64,000 nt of DNA, taken from the NCBI GenBank assembly GCA_016706865.1, contig JADJIS010000002.1, forward strand, positions 1,178,001 to 1,242,000, written 5' to 3'. Source of the DNA: Bacteroidota bacterium. GTDB lineage: Bacteria > Bacteroidota > Bacteroidia > Chitinophagales > BACL12. A model generated the notes under the pieces. It was not told the DNA's origin. It searched no databases and saw only the letters and a program-made list of their open reading frames with translations. Below, piece by piece: positions 33,214 through 43,390 of this stretch. Numbering within the stretch: position 1 is the first letter of the stretch; the number at the start of each line of letters is the position of its first letter. A program made the translations under genes and the position numbers.

Positions 33214-34776
33214 GTGAGACATAAAACTTACACATTATATTTTTTAAGCATTGTTATTTTTTTCAAGAATACAGTAGATGCCCAAACTCCAACCTGGAGC
33301 GAAAATATTGCTGATATTATCTATACGAATTGTTCATCATGTCATCATGAAGGAGCAATAGCTCCATTTTCCCTGATGGATTATGATGATGCTTATGAAT
33401 GGGGCGATTTTATTGCAAATGAAGTGGAGTCCAAACACATGCCGCCTTGGCCGGCTGATCCTTCTTACCGACATTTTAAAGATGAAGCTGTTTTAACAGA
33501 CCTCGAAATTGATCAGATATTGGATTGGGTGGATGCAGGTATGCCCACCGGTGATCTTGCAACTGCTCCGGATGCACCTATATTTCCTGAAAATGGATCC
33601 ATGCTGGAATTTATTGATCTTACCATCGCAATTGAACCCTATACATTGCAATTTGATACGGATGAATACAGATGGTTTACCGTTACAAATCCCTTCGCAG
33701 AAACAATTTATATCAATGCAATTGAAGTGGAAGCAGGTCTGCCCGATTTGGTACATCACTGCGATATTTCCTGGGATGAAAGTGGAATTTCTCTAAATTA
33801 TGATTTAGAAGATCCGCTTCCTGGATTTAATTCAAGTACCGGATATCCTAATTACGATTATTATATGAATGCATGGATGGCGGGAGGAAATTTAATTAAA
33901 TATCCATCCGATTGGGGAATAGAAGTTCCCCCTGGTGCAATATTTGTTTTTGAAATTCATTATGGTCCCGGAGGACAAGGATTAATTGACAGCACAAAAA
34001 TAAATTTTCAATTTGTGCAGGACCCAACTGATGTACGACCGGTTTATGCATCCTGGTTATTAAATAATCCGATAGCTGCGGAAGGGCCCTTAATTATTCC
34101 TGCAGATGAAGTGGTAACCTTTCATCAGGATTATACAACTCCGCAAAAAAGATCCTATTTAACCATTTGTCCCCACATGCATTTATTGGGAAGAAGTTAT
34201 AAAGTATGGTTTGAAGATGATGGTGATTCAATTCCATTAATTAATATTCCCGATTGGCAATTTCATTGGCAAAAATATTATACCTTTCAAAAAGTGCAGG
34301 TAATTCCATACAATGCTCATATTAAATCGGAAGCAGTTTATGATAATACGGTATTTAATTTAGATAATCCGAACGATCCTCCCGAAACTGTTTATTATGG
34401 TTCAACCACCGAAGATGAAATGTTCATGACCTATTTCCTCTGGACCAATTACCAGAATGGCGACGAGGATATTATTCTCGACAGCACAATACTTTATTCT
34501 CCAATAAATAATTTAACTACATCCGATCTATTTAAACTCTACCCAAATCCCGTTCGCGATTTTTTATACCTTCAAGGTGATATCAACAATACCAACATAA
34601 ATCAAATAAATATTTTTAACACCTATGGCCAATTAATTCAATTACCAAATCTAAATAATATCTCTATTCTTCCTCACCGAATTAATACCACATCTCTTCC
34701 CAAAGGAATTTATTTCATCGAAGTAATCACCAACAACGGAAAATGGAATACCACTTTTGTAAAAATTGACAATTGA
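33214..34776 (+). CDS. T9SS protein with c-type haem motif and monooxygenase-like domain
   Basis: A 520-residue exported protein. The start is taken as GTG at 33214, giving VRHKTYTLYFLSIVIFF as the signal peptide. A single haem-binding CSSCH lies at residues 40-44 in a short c-type-cytochrome-like module (to about 105, with KHMPPWPADP as a possible Met ligand). The middle part, with LVHHCDISW, PPGAIFVFEIHY and CPHMHLLGRSYKV, resembles the copper type II ascorbate-dependent monooxygenase (PHM-like) fold, and its His residues could bind copper. The C-terminus is a T9SS sorting domain (LYPNPVRDFLYL). A surface oxidoreductase is likely; the substrate is unknown. Confidence 0.83.
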   Translation: MRHKTYTLYFLSIVIFFKNTVDAQTPTWSENIADIIYTNCSSCHHEGAIAPFSLMDYDDAYEWGDFIANEVESKHMPPWPADPSYRHFKDEAVLTDLEIDQILDWVDAGMPTGDLATAPDAPIFPENGSMLEFIDLTIAIEPYTLQFDTDEYRWFTVTNPFAETIYINAIEVEAGLPDLVHHCDISWDESGISLNYDLEDPLPGFNSSTGYPNYDYYMNAWMAGGNLIKYPSDWGIEVPPGAIFVFEIHYGPGGQGLIDSTKINFQFVQDPTDVRPVYASWLLNNPIAAEGPLIIPADEVVTFHQDYTTPQKRSYLTICPHMHLLGRSYKVWFEDDGDSIPLINIPDWQFHWQKYYTFQKVQVIPYNAHIKSEAVYDNTVFNLDNPNDPPETVYYGSTTEDEMFMTYFLWTNYQNGDEDIILDSTILYSPINNLTTSDLFKLYPNPVRDFLYLQGDINNTNINQINIFNTYGQLIQLPNLNNISILPHRINTTSLPKGIYFIEVITNNGKWNTTFVKIDN

Positions 34777-35026
34777 TAATTGACAATTTGCCTCAACATA
34801 AAATTTTAGTTTTTGAACTCATTAAACAACTAAACTTCGAAGCAATATTCACCATTGTTACAAAATTTATCCGCCATAGTTAAGTGAAGGAGGACTGCCC
34901 ACTGCGACTGTGACTGCGATTGCCACTCGTTCAAATAATCGAAATAGCTTAAATGCTAAAACAATTTCACTGCGAAGCAATATTCATCAATGATACAAAC
35001 TGCCCACTGCCCACTGTTGACTGTTG
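34764..35026. repeat. Repeat-rich gap: AATTGAC x4, ACTGCG hexamers, ACTGCCC x4
   Basis: The gap up to the next gene at 35195 has no gene. AATTGAC, AATTGAT, AATTGAC, AATTTGC at 34764-34791 starts on the last codons of the cytochrome-like gene. Looser ACTGCCC/ACTGCG/ACTGTG units run at 34894-34928. ACTGCCC, ACTGCCC, ACTGTTG, ACTGTTG occupy 34999-35026. The first word recurs reversed at 47283. Confidence 0.75.
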
Positions 35027-35194
35027 AATTTTTTCACGCAAACGCTTATCCTCCGAAACACTTCACTTATAATTCCACCCACACCACTTATCACAATTCC
35101 AATCCTGATAAAAATAGTCATTCTACTTTCACACCCATTATAAATCAATTTATAAAATCGATTCTAACATTCACACAAATAATAAATCTTTAAA

Positions 35195-36616
35195 ATGAAA
35201 AAAACATTACTAACAATTTTATTCGCATCAATTTTTCTGCTTAGCGGAAAAATAGTAAATGCATGCGACAATTCGAGTGCATCTTTAATTTCTCAAACAG
35301 ATCTCGGCGGAGGTCAGTATGAATTTGTAGTGGAATTTTGTGCCGGAGGTGGTCAGGATGGAACAGGTTATGGTGCCGATCAGGGTACTTATACTTGGTC
35401 TGTTGCATTAGGTGGTGGTGCTACTTTTATATCTTATCCTGCAACATTAACTAGTCCGCAAACTGGTGCCGTATTTGCTGCTTGGGCACCATTTCCAATG
35501 TTTGGTTTAGAATATTTAGTGTATGATTATTTTTCTCATCCAGGTACAGGTTGGGGAGCAGATTGGTGGACAACTACAGCAGGTGGTTGGGGACCACCAG
35601 ATGCATATTGTACTACATTTACTATTGTAACTAATGGTATGCCCACTGCAATTATTTTAGGTGGTGCTGAAGGAGCAGGAGTTGTAGTTGCACCATACGG
35701 ATGTAACGGAACTGCCGAAATGCAAATTAATTTAGGATTTGTTGTTGAAGCAGGCGATTATCAAAGTATTTGCGAAGGTTCCTTTGCAACATTAAATGCA
35801 ACTGTTACCGGTGGTGTTGCACCTTTTACTTATTTATGGAGTAATGGCGCAACAACTGCAACTACCTCTGTTAATCCAACTACAAATACTACTTATTCAG
35901 TAACTGTTACGGATGCAAATGGTGCAACTGCATTTGATGATGTTCCTGTCTTAGTAAATCCTCGCCCTGTTGTAAATGCAGGTTTAGATAAATTAATTAC
36001 TAAAGGTTACGGACCAGCTTGCGTAACATTAAATGGAAGTGCAACAGGTGGTTCCGATCCAAAAACATATTCATGGAGCAATGGATCAACAATTGCAAGC
36101 CCTTCTGTTTGCCCTACAACAACTACAACATATACTTTAACGGTAACTGATTATTACGGTTGTTCACGCAGCGATCAAACAGTTGTAACACATAAAGATG
36201 TTCGTTGTGGACCATCATTAAATAAAGTATACATGTGTAAAAATGGAAATACTTATTGTTATACGGTTGCGCAAGTTCCATCCAAATTATCAAATGGATA
36301 TGTTTTAGGTGCTTGTTGGATGAAATTGGGTGATGATGTTGCAGAAGGTGAAAATCCAATATCCATATTCCCTAACCCTGCAAATCAAAATGCAGAAATT
36401 GTATTTGTTTTAAATGAAGGTTCAAAAGCTATTATAGAAATTTATAATACTGCAGGTGTAAAACAACTTATATCAAATCCGGAAGTGGAAGTTACATCTG
36501 GTGTTGAAATTACTCATGTTATTGCATTAAATGAACTTGCCGCAGGAATGTATCAGGTAATTATACATTCCGATGCAGGTGAAATATTAAAAGATAAATT
36601 AATCGTAATTCACTAG
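35195..36616 (+). CDS. T9SS cargo protein with Ig/PKD-like repeats
   Basis: A 473-residue exported protein with signal peptide KTLLTILFASIFLLSGKIVNA. Residues 25-180 form a Gly- and Trp-rich domain (GAGWGADWWTT-like stretches) that I do not recognise. Two beta-sandwich repeats follow at about 190-330, each of the type GVAPFTYLWSNGATTATTSV followed by TTTYTLTVTDxxG, the usual gliding-motility or SprB-like PKD/HYR pattern. A short Cys/Lys-rich stretch (VYMCKNGNTYCYTV) comes next, then the T9SS domain (ISIFPNPANQNAEIVF). Likely a surface-attached protein. A strong terminator follows 21 bp after the stop. Confidence 0.87.
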   Translation: MKKTLLTILFASIFLLSGKIVNACDNSSASLISQTDLGGGQYEFVVEFCAGGGQDGTGYGADQGTYTWSVALGGGATFISYPATLTSPQTGAVFAAWAPFPMFGLEYLVYDYFSHPGTGWGADWWTTTAGGWGPPDAYCTTFTIVTNGMPTAIILGGAEGAGVVVAPYGCNGTAEMQINLGFVVEAGDYQSICEGSFATLNATVTGGVAPFTYLWSNGATTATTSVNPTTNTTYSVTVTDANGATAFDDVPVLVNPRPVVNAGLDKLITKGYGPACVTLNGSATGGSDPKTYSWSNGSTIASPSVCPTTTTTYTLTVTDYYGCSRSDQTVVTHKDVRCGPSLNKVYMCKNGNTYCYTVAQVPSKLSNGYVLGACWMKLGDDVAEGENPISIFPNPANQNAEIVFVLNEGSKAIIEIYNTAGVKQLISNPEVEVTSGVEITHVIALNELAAGMYQVIIHSDAGEILKDKLIVIH

Positions 36617-36637
36617 AATTGGCTGTCAGATAAGTAA

Positions 36638-36674
36638 AAAACCTCCCTTTCTCAGAGGGAGGTTTTACTTTTTT
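36638..36674 (+). terminator. Rho-independent terminator
   Basis: AAAACCTCCCT at 36638-36648 pairs perfectly with AGGGAGGTTTT at 36656-36666 and is followed by ACTTTTTT. It ends the PKD-protein transcript. Confidence 0.9.
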
Positions 36675-36950
36675 ATCACTTATTCATGATGCGATTACTT
36701 ATAAATATAAAAATTTGGGCCTGCCCGAATGACCCGGCGATAAATTTAAACCTACTATAAATTATTAACTTGATAAATTGATTGGTAATGTGATAATGTT
36801 TAAAGGGTCAGGCGGGCGTGTCCCTGTGGGCCGGGCTTTCCGCTACAACTCCTCGCCTCCTTTGGTCGGCTGTGGGGTTTCCGCTACAATCCCTCACGCA
36901 ACTATCAGAACCATTGAATCTTGAATTTAAAACAAGTAAATTTTATATAA
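36675..36950. other. GC-rich repeat patch upstream of the DUF3592-like gene
   Basis: No gene. GCCTGCCCGAATGACCC at 36720 is mirrored loosely by GGGTCAGGCGGGC at 36807. The sequence TTTCCGCTACAA, followed by TCC, appears twice (36837 and 36879) inside otherwise AT-rich DNA. The base composition differs sharply from its surroundings. Confidence 0.5.
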
Positions 36951-37415
36951 ATGAAACAAACATCAAAAAATATTATTTTAACCTCATCCATAATTGTATT
37001 AATTGGAATTGTTATCAGTTTGTATTTTATCATTCGTTCAGAGAATAAAGCTTTTTCTGAAAATGGAATTTCTGTCACTGCAACCATTTTAGAAAAACAA
37101 GAAATTGATGACGACCACAGCACTAAACGCGTTAAAATGCGATATGTATTTCGCATTTCCTATTTCACAGAACCTGAAACCCAGGAAAAAAATATGGAAG
37201 TAAGACCCGATTCCAGCGAAACCAATAAATCAGAAATAGACAAAAAACTCGACGATATTTTTGGTGATCCCAACCGCGAACGTTTTGGCGATTATTCCAC
37301 AACAGAATTAAATGTAAACTCCGATAAATACCTACAATATAATGTTGGTGATAAGATCCGTATTACCTATCTAAAAGATTCTCCAACTAAAGTGAGAATT
37401 GCTGAGGAAGATTAA
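36951..37415 (+). CDS. Single-span membrane protein, DUF3592-like
   Basis: 154 residues: a short N-terminus, one membrane helix at about 8-28, then an extracytoplasmic beta-rich region with ISVTATILEKQEIDDDH, MRYVFRISYF and, near the end, YNVGDKIRITYLKDSPTKVRI. The V-x-A-x-I ... Y-x-V-G-D-x-I-x-I-x-Y-x-x-x-x-P layout is that of DUF3592-type proteins, with an insertion of charged sequence at about 75-120. Function unknown. Single gene, convergent with the response regulator. Confidence 0.7.
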   Translation: MKQTSKNIILTSSIIVLIGIVISLYFIIRSENKAFSENGISVTATILEKQEIDDDHSTKRVKMRYVFRISYFTEPETQEKNMEVRPDSSETNKSEIDKKLDDIFGDPNRERFGDYSTTELNVNSDKYLQYNVGDKIRITYLKDSPTKVRIAEED

Positions 37416-37615
37416 TTTAAAGGAGAAAGGAGAGAGGAGAAAGGAGTTTAAATTTCTTCGAAATTTTTGGCATATGCCGTTAGTGATATTTCTTCGAAAT
37501 TACTGTGTATTTTCTTCCAATGACTTTCATATCAAAATGTTTAACGAAACTTTAAAATACTTATCATAAATTAAATTAACATTTTAAGACAAAGCTCCTT
37601 ATATCGCCCTCCAAT

Positions 37616-37669
37616 GTCCTATATCAAGTCCTATGTCCTATGTCCTATGTCCTTTGTCCCGTGTCCCTA
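37616..37669. repeat. Heptamer repeat, word GTCCTAT x6
   Basis: GTCCTAT x3, then GTCCTTT, GTCCCGT and GTCCCTA at 37628-37669, with one more copy at 37616-37622. It abuts the 3' end of the response-regulator gene. Same word as at 450-484. Confidence 0.85.
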
Positions 37670-38401
37670 GAGGTTCAACTTATGCAAATGCACCAACAAC
37701 TTCGCCCTTTTTCGAACCGAAACCGGAATTTCACTTCCATCGTTCATCTGCACACTGGTTCCGTTTTTATTTTTATAAGTGGTAACATGATTTAAATTCA
37801 CAATATAAGAATGATGAATTCTTTCAAATCCAAAACTCTCCAATTGCGCTTCCATTTCTTTTAATGTTTTGCTAACCAATATTTTTTTATTACCGTTACA
37901 GTTAATAAAACAATAATTTCCATAAGAAGAACAACTAATTATATCCGATATCTGAATAATATAAATTCCCTCTGATGTTTGAATGGTAATTTTATGTTGT
38001 TGGTCAAACAATTGCGCAGATTCCGGAGCAACATTTTTTTTATTTTGGTTATTTATAATTTTCGAAATAGCCACTTTCAGGTCTGTAGCATCCACGGGTT
38101 TTAATAAATAATCAACTGCACTTACTTTGATCGCTTTTAAGGCATATTCAGAATAAGCAGAGGTAATAATTACCTTTAATCCTGGAACTTCCGATCTCTC
38201 CAAAATGTCGAAGCCAAATCCGTCGGATAATCTGATATCGAGAAATACCAACTCAGGTTTTTCTTTGGAGAGAATATCAACTCCTTCAGAAACACTTGTA
38301 GCTTCGGCAATCAATTGAATATCGGGGCAGTGTAACCCGATCTCGTACTTTAAGGCAGAGCGTGCCTGTTGTTCATCGTCAATAATAATTGTTCTGATCA
38401 T
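37667..38401 (-). CDS. LytTR-family response regulator
   Basis: A 244-residue two-component regulator. The receiver domain (1-118) has the acidic pair in IIIDDEQQAR, phospho-acceptor Asp55 in LVFLDIRLSDG, the Thr/Ser in IITSAYSEYA and Lys in YLLKPVD. The C-terminal LytTR DNA-binding domain (about 140-240) includes IYIIQISDIISCSSYGNYC, then FERIHHSYIVNL and SEIPVSVRKRAKLL. Its ATG overlaps the stop of the kinase gene (ATGA), so kinase and regulator are cotranslated partners. Targets are unknown; no typical LytTR site pair was identified nearby. Confidence 0.95.
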   Translation of the reverse strand: MIRTIIIDDEQQARSALKYEIGLHCPDIQLIAEATSVSEGVDILSKEKPELVFLDIRLSDGFGFDILERSEVPGLKVIITSAYSEYALKAIKVSAVDYLLKPVDATDLKVAISKIINNQNKKNVAPESAQLFDQQHKITIQTSEGIYIIQISDIISCSSYGNYCFINCNGNKKILVSKTLKEMEAQLESFGFERIHHSYIVNLNHVTTYKNKNGTSVQMNDGSEIPVSVRKRAKLLVHLHKLNL

Positions 38402-41259
38402 AAAATATTAAAATAGGGTAAAGTTATTATTACTTTGGTACCTGCTGGTTCATGTCTTTCATTGTAAAGATCCTGAATGTCAAGTGTAAATTTTTCTGAA
38501 TAATTTTTAAGATTTAATGCGGCTATGAATTCATTTATGATTTCAATTGCCTTCGATTGATGCTCTCTGGTGGAACTGTTCATTTTAGCGGCACTTCTGC
38601 CAATTCCATTATCAGTAATATAACAAATGAGCTGTCCGTTTGCCTTCGCAAATTCTAATTGTATCAAACCTTCTTTTTGTTTAGGGACTATTCCATGTAC
38701 TATAGAATTTTCTAAAAAAGGCTGAACCAGCATGGGTGGTATTCCGGTTTTTTCGATATTAATGTTTTCATCCAGCACGATCTTATAAATGAATTTGCCG
38801 GGATAACGCAATTGGGTAAGATCGAGGTATAATTTTAAATATTCAATTTCCTTTTCAAGTGATACCACCTGGTCGGTATTTTCAAGAATACTTCGCAATA
38901 ACTTGGAAAATTTGGAAATATATTCATTGGCCTTCTCCGTATCATTTTCAGCATAAAAACCCTTTATTGAATTTAGCGTATTAAAAATGAAATGGGGATT
39001 CATTTGCAATCGCATAGCCTTGTGTTCCAGTTCAAGTAATTTTTTTTCTGTTTCCATGGCTTCCTTTTCTTCCGTATAATTTTCCTTTATCTTTCTCAAA
39101 CGCAATTTCCATGCATAATAAATAATTGCAGCCGCTATGAGCGCAATAGCGCAATAAAAAAACCATGTTTGCCAGAACGGTGTTCTAATGGTATAAGGAA
39201 TTGAAAGGGTTTCACTATAAATTCCGGATCTGTTTATAGCTTTAACTTTGAATACATATTTTCCCGGAGGAAGCGATTTGTAGGTAATATTTCTTTCTCT
39301 TGTTCTTTGCCAGTTGTCATCATATCCTTCCAGAACATATTCATAGGATAAATTCTGGTGATCGCGGAAGGAAATACCGGTATAAGAAATGGTGATCTCG
39401 TTTTGATGGTAGCCAAATGTTTTATTCTGATTTAAAAGTTCTGATCGACTGGAAACAATAAAATCCTGAATTACGATCTTTGGATTGGAAACATTTCTAT
39501 AAGTATTTTTTCTTGCAAAGGAGATCAGTCCGTTTTCTGTTCCTAAATATATGGTGCCATTAATTTCTTCAATGGCAAAAATGCGGTTCGAAAATGCACC
39601 GGCAGAAATATTCAGAATATTAACAATTGGTTTTTTATCTATAGTAATTGTCACTAATTCATTACTGGAACTCGCTAATATATGTTCAGAGCTTAATATT
39701 TTTATTGCATAACAATCGTTGTACGGCAATCCATCGGAAGAAGTAATTGTGAATTCCAGTTTATCATCTCGTAAAACCAAAATTCCATTCGTATTGGTTG
39801 CAACATACGTTCTACCTGTTTCCTGATCATATTTAATATCTCTGATAAATGCTTTGAACAAAGGTTCAATTTTCCCAAAGTCGATCAAAACATTATCCCT
39901 GTAACAAAATAATCCATGTATAGTACCTATCCAAGCTTCGTTTTCTTTCCCGGCAGCCAATACATTACAACGCGATTTTATTAAAGTGTATTTTTCCTGG
40001 CCATACCGGGTAGCAATGGTATAGGCTATTTCTTCATCAAAATTGTCGGCGTTAAACTTCAAAACATATTCCTGACCTAAGATCAAGGCATTATTTCCAA
40101 ATCGCAACAGGTCGTTTCCATAGAAGTCGTAATATTTTTTTTGACCATTTGCTATTTTCAAAAGCCCACTTTTCGAAACTACCCACGACTCATTTTCAAA
40201 ATGGCGAATATTTACAATGTCGTGATTTATTTTGGAAGGAAATTGATAATTCTTAATAACTCCTGTAGTATCTATTACAGCATAATCATCATTGGTTAGT
40301 CCTACCCATAAATTGTTATCCGCATCTTTTTCCAGACAAGTGATAATTTTGGAAGGAAGATTGGGTTCATTATATTTTAATACATTCAGCGATTGAACCA
40401 AATGCACTCCATCTTCCAACGTTGAAATCCAAAGATTATTTTCAAAATCCTTTTCTATACAAGTAACCGCCCAATCAGAAAAATAATTGTGGAGTGAAGC
40501 AGTATCATTGGGATTGAGAATATAAAGCCCTTTTCTTGTACCTATATATAAGGAACTATCTGAAAACAACTTCATAAAAATAATTTCTACACTTTTTTCC
40601 GGAAGCGTTAGTAATTTTTCAAATTCACCGCGCCCTTTTTTGTAATAAACATTTGTATAAACTCCTATTGCGATTTGATCATTGTAAATAGTTCCTCTTG
40701 GATTATAGTGTCGGTTCAGTAACCTTTCTTCTATAGTATGAACAGAGTCATTTTCCACCCATAAAAAATTATAGATCATTTTATTATAGGACATGATCAC
40801 GCTATCCTCAGGTGTAATTTTACAAACCATTTCGTTTTTTGAAGCGAAATACATATTACCCTTTTCATCTTCAAATTCACCAATTACAATTTTTGTAAAG
40901 GGAATTTGCGAAAGCATTTTATTATTTTCCGGAGTATTTAATTTTCCATTTTGATAAAAAGATAATTTTCCATTTAAAGGAATAAACCAAATTCTGTGTT
41001 TTTTATCCTCATATATTCTGAAAATTTCATTGTCGGGTAATCCATTTGCAGTTGAAAAATGTTCAAATTCGTAACTATCATACCTATAAACTCCTGCATC
41101 CGTGCTCAACCAAATAAATCCTTTTGAATCCTGCATCACATAATACACTGTCGACGACAAATACACATCATCCGGATTTATCCTCGTAGCCAAAGGATCT
41201 TGAGCCCCTGCTCCAAAAGCAGCAAAACAAAAAACCAAAATGGCGACGATCTTATTCAA
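38398..41259 (-). CDS. Sensor histidine kinase with two-component propeller (Reg_prop/Y_Y_Y, LytS-type)
   Basis: A 953-residue inner-membrane sensor. The start codon is TTG at 41259; it opens a signal peptide (NKIVAILVFCFAAFGAGAQ). Residues 25-600 hold repeated Reg_prop blades (SKGFWLS-like, NNLWISTLEDGV, NNLWVGLTND, NEAWIGTIHGLF), then a Y_Y_Y domain (LSYEYVLEGYDDNWQ, LPPGKYVFKVKA). A membrane helix lies near 695-715, followed by a coiled coil and a LytS-type kinase with MNPHFIFNTLNSIKG near residue 755 and an ATPase end with ITDNGIGRSAA. It resembles hybrid glycan sensors but lacks a fused regulator, which is the adjacent gene. Confidence 0.94.
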   Translation of the reverse strand: MNKIVAILVFCFAAFGAGAQDPLATRINPDDVYLSSTVYYVMQDSKGFIWLSTDAGVYRYDSYEFEHFSTANGLPDNEIFRIYEDKKHRIWFIPLNGKLSFYQNGKLNTPENNKMLSQIPFTKIVIGEFEDEKGNMYFASKNEMVCKITPEDSVIMSYNKMIYNFLWVENDSVHTIEERLLNRHYNPRGTIYNDQIAIGVYTNVYYKKGRGEFEKLLTLPEKSVEIIFMKLFSDSSLYIGTRKGLYILNPNDTASLHNYFSDWAVTCIEKDFENNLWISTLEDGVHLVQSLNVLKYNEPNLPSKIITCLEKDADNNLWVGLTNDDYAVIDTTGVIKNYQFPSKINHDIVNIRHFENESWVVSKSGLLKIANGQKKYYDFYGNDLLRFGNNALILGQEYVLKFNADNFDEEIAYTIATRYGQEKYTLIKSRCNVLAAGKENEAWIGTIHGLFCYRDNVLIDFGKIEPLFKAFIRDIKYDQETGRTYVATNTNGILVLRDDKLEFTITSSDGLPYNDCYAIKILSSEHILASSSNELVTITIDKKPIVNILNISAGAFSNRIFAIEEINGTIYLGTENGLISFARKNTYRNVSNPKIVIQDFIVSSRSELLNQNKTFGYHQNEITISYTGISFRDHQNLSYEYVLEGYDDNWQRTRERNITYKSLPPGKYVFKVKAINRSGIYSETLSIPYTIRTPFWQTWFFYCAIALIAAAIIYYAWKLRLRKIKENYTEEKEAMETEKKLLELEHKAMRLQMNPHFIFNTLNSIKGFYAENDTEKANEYISKFSKLLRSILENTDQVVSLEKEIEYLKLYLDLTQLRYPGKFIYKIVLDENINIEKTGIPPMLVQPFLENSIVHGIVPKQKEGLIQLEFAKANGQLICYITDNGIGRSAAKMNSSTREHQSKAIEIINEFIAALNLKNYSEKFTLDIQDLYNERHEPAGTKVIITLPYFNIL

Positions 41260-41818
41260 GAATACTTAATTTGGGTCGAATTTAGTGTTTTCTATGTTAC
41301 TACTTTATCACTACACAATAATTAATGGTATTAGCTATGACAACTGTGAGTTTATTTAGGATAAGTGTTTAAGTAAAAGGTGTAAATTGAATTGCGGAGG
41401 AGTTGGCCGGAAAGGCGGGAAGAGCGGGAAGAGGGCGGTAAGAAATTTAGAAGAGCTGGAACATGAGATTACTAAAAAAGAAAATCATAACAATAATCGA
41501 GAAATCCAATACCTGCTTCTCAGCTTATGCAATAGGTTATTTTGTAATCACAGCCGGAAACACAATTCCGGAACATTCAAAAAATATAGTTGAAGCACTT
41601 ATATTATATTATTGGGATCAAAAAGTAAAAGTAATAGATACTAATTTGGATAGCTTTGAGTCACCTATAGTGTGCAACACCAACCGGCATTCGCAGAAAA
41701 ATTGATCCGATCAAATATTTTATAATTCCATCAATTACAATTTCGTAGAAATAGACCGAAGGTCCCGGCTGTTCATTGGTACATCGGTACATTTTTTGGC
41801 TGTCCATTGGCACATCAA
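41260..41818. other. Gap upstream of the kinase and downstream of proS, no confident gene
   Basis: The left part should hold the kinase promoter. A G-rich stretch of GGCGGGAAGAGCGGGAAG words lies at 41412-41440. An 80-codon frame at 41463-41705 (+) has one hydrophobic patch, but no recognised family and no promoter word; I do not call it. CATTGGTA-type units at 41772-41815 touch the proS stop and share CTGTTCATTGGTACATC with the tract before lpdA. Confidence 0.5.
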
Positions 41819-43293
41819 TTAATACGCCCTTGCAAATAATACGCGCTTACTACTCTTCGCACCAGAATAAACACAAACCCCATCTTCTTCCTTCGCATCC
41901 AAAGGAATACATCTTATCGTCGCTTTAGTTTCTGATTTAATTTTTTCTTCAGTTTCAGCAGTTCCATCCCAATGCGCAGAAATAAATCCACCCACTTCAA
42001 TTTGTGTTTTAAATTCCTCCCAGGTATTTACTTCAAAATAATGTGATGTTCGAAAAGCTAATGCTTTGTTGTACATATTTTGTTGAATTTCTTCCAACAA
42101 ATTCTGAATATATACTCCAACATTTTCGTTGGATATGGTAGTTTTTTCTTTTGTATCTCTGCGCGCAATTTCCAGTGTATTATTTTCGACATCGCGCATA
42201 CCCATAGCAATTCTCACCGGAACACCCTTTAATTCATATTCCGCAAATTTCCATCCCGGTTTTGCATTGTCGCTGTCGTCGAATTTTACGCTGATATTTA
42301 ATTTTTTAATTCTGCAATTATTATATCTGCCTTTTCACCGATCTGATTTAATTGTTCCGCATTTTTAAAAATAGGAACAATTACCACATGCAAAGGAGCT
42401 AGGCGTGGAGGAATAATTAATCCGTCATCATCACTATGCGCCATAATTAATGCACCCATCATTCGGGTACTCACACCCCAGCTGGTTGCCCAGGCATATT
42501 CCAGTTTCCCTTCTTTATTTAAAAACTTTACATCAAAGGCTTTTGCAAAATTTTGTCCTAAAAAGTGACTTGTCCCGTTTTGTAATGCTTTTCCGTCCTG
42601 CATTAGAGCTTCAACACAATATGTATCCTCAGCACCGGCAAAACGTTCGCTTTCGGTTTTTATGCCCATTATTACCGGAACTGCCATATAATTTTCCATG
42701 AAATCAGCATATATATGTAGCATCTTCAATGTCTCCTCTACGGCTTCCTCCTTAGTAGCATGTGCGGTATGTCCTTCTTGCCAATGGAACTCCGAAGTTC
42801 TCAAAAATAATCTCGTCCGCATTTCCCAGCGCATCACGTTCGCCCATTGATTTATTAAGATGGGAAGGTCGCGATAGCTCTGTATCCAGTTTTTATAGCA
42901 GTTCCATATAATTGTTTCACTGGTTGGACGGATGATAAGTTCCTCTTCCAGCTTCGATTCCGGGTCAACTATCAGTTTTCCCTTGTTATTTGGGTCAGTT
43001 TTAAGTCGATAATGCGTTACTACGGCACACTCTTTGGCAAATCCTTCGGCATGACCTTCTTCCTTTTCGAGAAAACTTTTAGGTATCAACAGCGGAAAAC
43101 TGGCATTAACATGTCCTGTCTCCTTGAATTTCTTGTCCAGAATACTTTTCATATTCTCCCAAATGGCCCAACCGTGTGGTTTTATCACCATACAACCCCG
43201 AACTGCCGAATTCTCCGCTAACCCGCTCTGTATAACGAGATCGTTATACCATTCTGAATAGTTTACATCTCTTTTTGTAATCTTCTCCGCCAT
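41819..43293 (-). pseudogene. proS: Prolyl-tRNA synthetase (archaeal type), frame broken once
   Basis: Class II synthetase that charges tRNA-Pro. The first frame (42298-43293) opens with DVNYSEWYNDLVIQSGLAE and carries class II motif 2 around MRWEMRTRLFLRTSEFHWQEGHTAH. The second (41819-42217) holds the anticodon-binding end (VPVRIAMGMRDVENNTLEI) and the terminal zinc-like domain. They are out of phase by one base: a 6-A run near 42300 (minus strand) would need 7 A to read ELKKLNISVKFDDSD straight through. Restoring it gives 491 residues, the normal archaeal-type ProS length. As this gene is essential unless duplicated, a sequencing error is likelier than loss. Confidence 0.9.
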
Positions 43294-43334
43294 ATATTAC
43301 TTTTGGTATGATTTTGGAATAAAGTGCTTTGTCG

Positions 43335-43342
43335 CAAAATTA
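43335..43342 (-). promoter_or_regulatory. TAnnTTTG element for proS
   Basis: TAATTTTG on the minus strand ends 41 bp before the proS start codon, giving a short leader. Confidence 0.55.
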
Positions 43343-43390
43343 AGAATTGCACAATCAGCAAACAGATTAATAACAATTAAAATATCAGTT

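Noticed and set aside
41463..41705. 80-codon frame between the kinase and proS
   Set aside because: No family resemblance or promoter; kept only as a note in the gap entry.
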